DNA from: Bacillota bacterium
GTDB taxonomy: Bacteria; Bacillota; Clostridia; SK-Y3
DNA: 55,530 nucleotides
NCBI GenBank assembly: GCA_022360955.1
Contig: JAKSBV010000340.1
Coordinates: forward strand, 1 to 55,530
Direction of reading: 5' to 3'
This document shows, one piece after another, positions 55,259-55,530 of the stretch. The notes beneath the pieces are model-generated. The model made no database searches. It saw only the letters and a program-made list of their open reading frames with translations, and was not told the origin of the DNA. The number at the start of each line of letters is the position of its first letter. The stretch's first letter is position 1. Both the position numbers and the translations under genes were made by a program.

Positions 55259-55331
55259 GCTGGTATAGCCTAAATAGGTAGAGTAGCTAGTAATGAGCAG
55301 GCTATGGGTTCAATTCCCATCACCGGCTCTA
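55259..55331 (+). pseudogene. tRNA-Thr relic with a shortened anticodon arm
   Basis: The acceptor stem (GCTGGT with ACCGGC), D arm (TAGCCTAAATAGGTAGAG) and T arm (ATGGGTTCAATTCCCAT) are kept. The anticodon arm reads GCTAGTAATGAGC, about 4 nt shorter than the expected 17-nt arm (GCTGATTTGTAATCAGC-like), and the 3' end is GGCTCTA, not GGCTCCA. It resembles Firmicute tRNA-Thr(TGT) and is presumably non-functional. Confidence 0.75.
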
Positions 55332-55381
55332 AACCACAAATAAATAATTATCACGATCGTTTAGTATTTGGGCCATAACTT

Positions 55382-55530
55382 TTATCCTCTATTGTTCATC
55401 TTTTCATAGCTAGTTTTATTTAAGCGATCAACCACTATTCTATACCATAAAGCAATTAACAGCAATAACCCTCCATACATAACTAATATCCCACCTACAT
55501 TCCAATCGACAAAACTAACTGTGATTACAA
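55382..55530 (-). CDS. C-terminal end of a membrane protein, cut by the window edge
   Basis: An open frame runs leftward from the window edge to a stop at 55382-55384. It reads VITVSFVDWNVGGILVMYGG, LLLLIALWYRIVVDRLNK and TSYEKMNNRG. One hydrophobic segment followed by a basic tail is seen. I cannot assign a family. It ends about 50 nt past the tRNA relic. Confidence 0.55.
   Translation of the reverse strand, partial: VITVSFVDWNVGGILVMYGGLLLLIALWYRIVVDRLNKTSYEKMNNRG

Overview
This is a low-GC replication-origin region from an endospore-forming type of Firmicute, most likely a member of class Clostridia. The evidence is gene order: gyrA-gyrB-remB-recF-yaaA-dnaN-dnaA run leftward from an AT-rich origin, and rpmH-rnpA-yidD-yidC-khpB-mnmE-mnmG-rsmG run rightward. 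They are followed by a Noc-type ParB paralogue, parA-parB, a DUF4446 gene and serS. Two perfect parS palindromes (21357 and 24170) confirm a chromosomal ParABS locus. I cannot name the genus from sequence alone.

Layout. 1-590: nested inverted repeats. 588-1787: a LysM/polysaccharide-deacetylase cell-wall enzyme. 2083-11103: the leftward replication operon, with DnaA boxes between dnaN and dnaA. 11104-11700: the main origin, with DnaA boxes and very AT-rich DNA. 11825-18423: the rightward translation, membrane-insertion and tRNA-modification genes. 18900-25460: chromosome segregation genes, heavily invaded by two families of small non-coding repeats. 25461-31550: serS, two tRNA-Ser genes, a fused methionine synthase/MTHFR, and primosome genes (DnaD-like plus DnaC/DnaI-like loader). 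31662-36154: three paralogous Cys-rich two-domain proteins, with a small ribbon-helix-helix gene and a two-repeat orphan between the second and third. 36524-38590: a J-domain protein, RadC, tRNA-Arg, TadA and tRNA-Ser.

39114-43668: a peptide/nickel-type ABC transporter whose ATPase gene has been gutted by an internal deletion. It lies downstream of a MarR gene whose consensus promoter ends only 6 nt before the ATG. 43842-46222: two unknown small membrane proteins and an NSS-family Na+ symporter. 46515-50094: a P-loop ATPase divergent from a ParM-like actin plus PRC-barrel protein operon; this is the best candidate for an undescribed system. 50285-51451: an anchored amidase-domain protein. 51640-51730: a second DnaA-box cluster, about 40 kb from the origin, that copies part of the oriC sequence. 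51922-55081: an O-acetylhomoserine sulfhydrylase, then a flavodoxin/TetR/FMN-binding operon. The window ends with a broken tRNA-Thr relic and the C-terminus of a membrane protein.

The left 38 kb is mostly housekeeping. Initiation (DnaA, DnaN, RecF, gyrase, DnaD/DnaI-like loader) and segregation (ParA, ParB, Noc-like, parS) are encoded together. The right 17 kb is accessory in character: paralogue expansion, gene decay, its own regulators, and a cytoskeletal cluster. All functional statements rest on motif and context reading, because no database search was possible.
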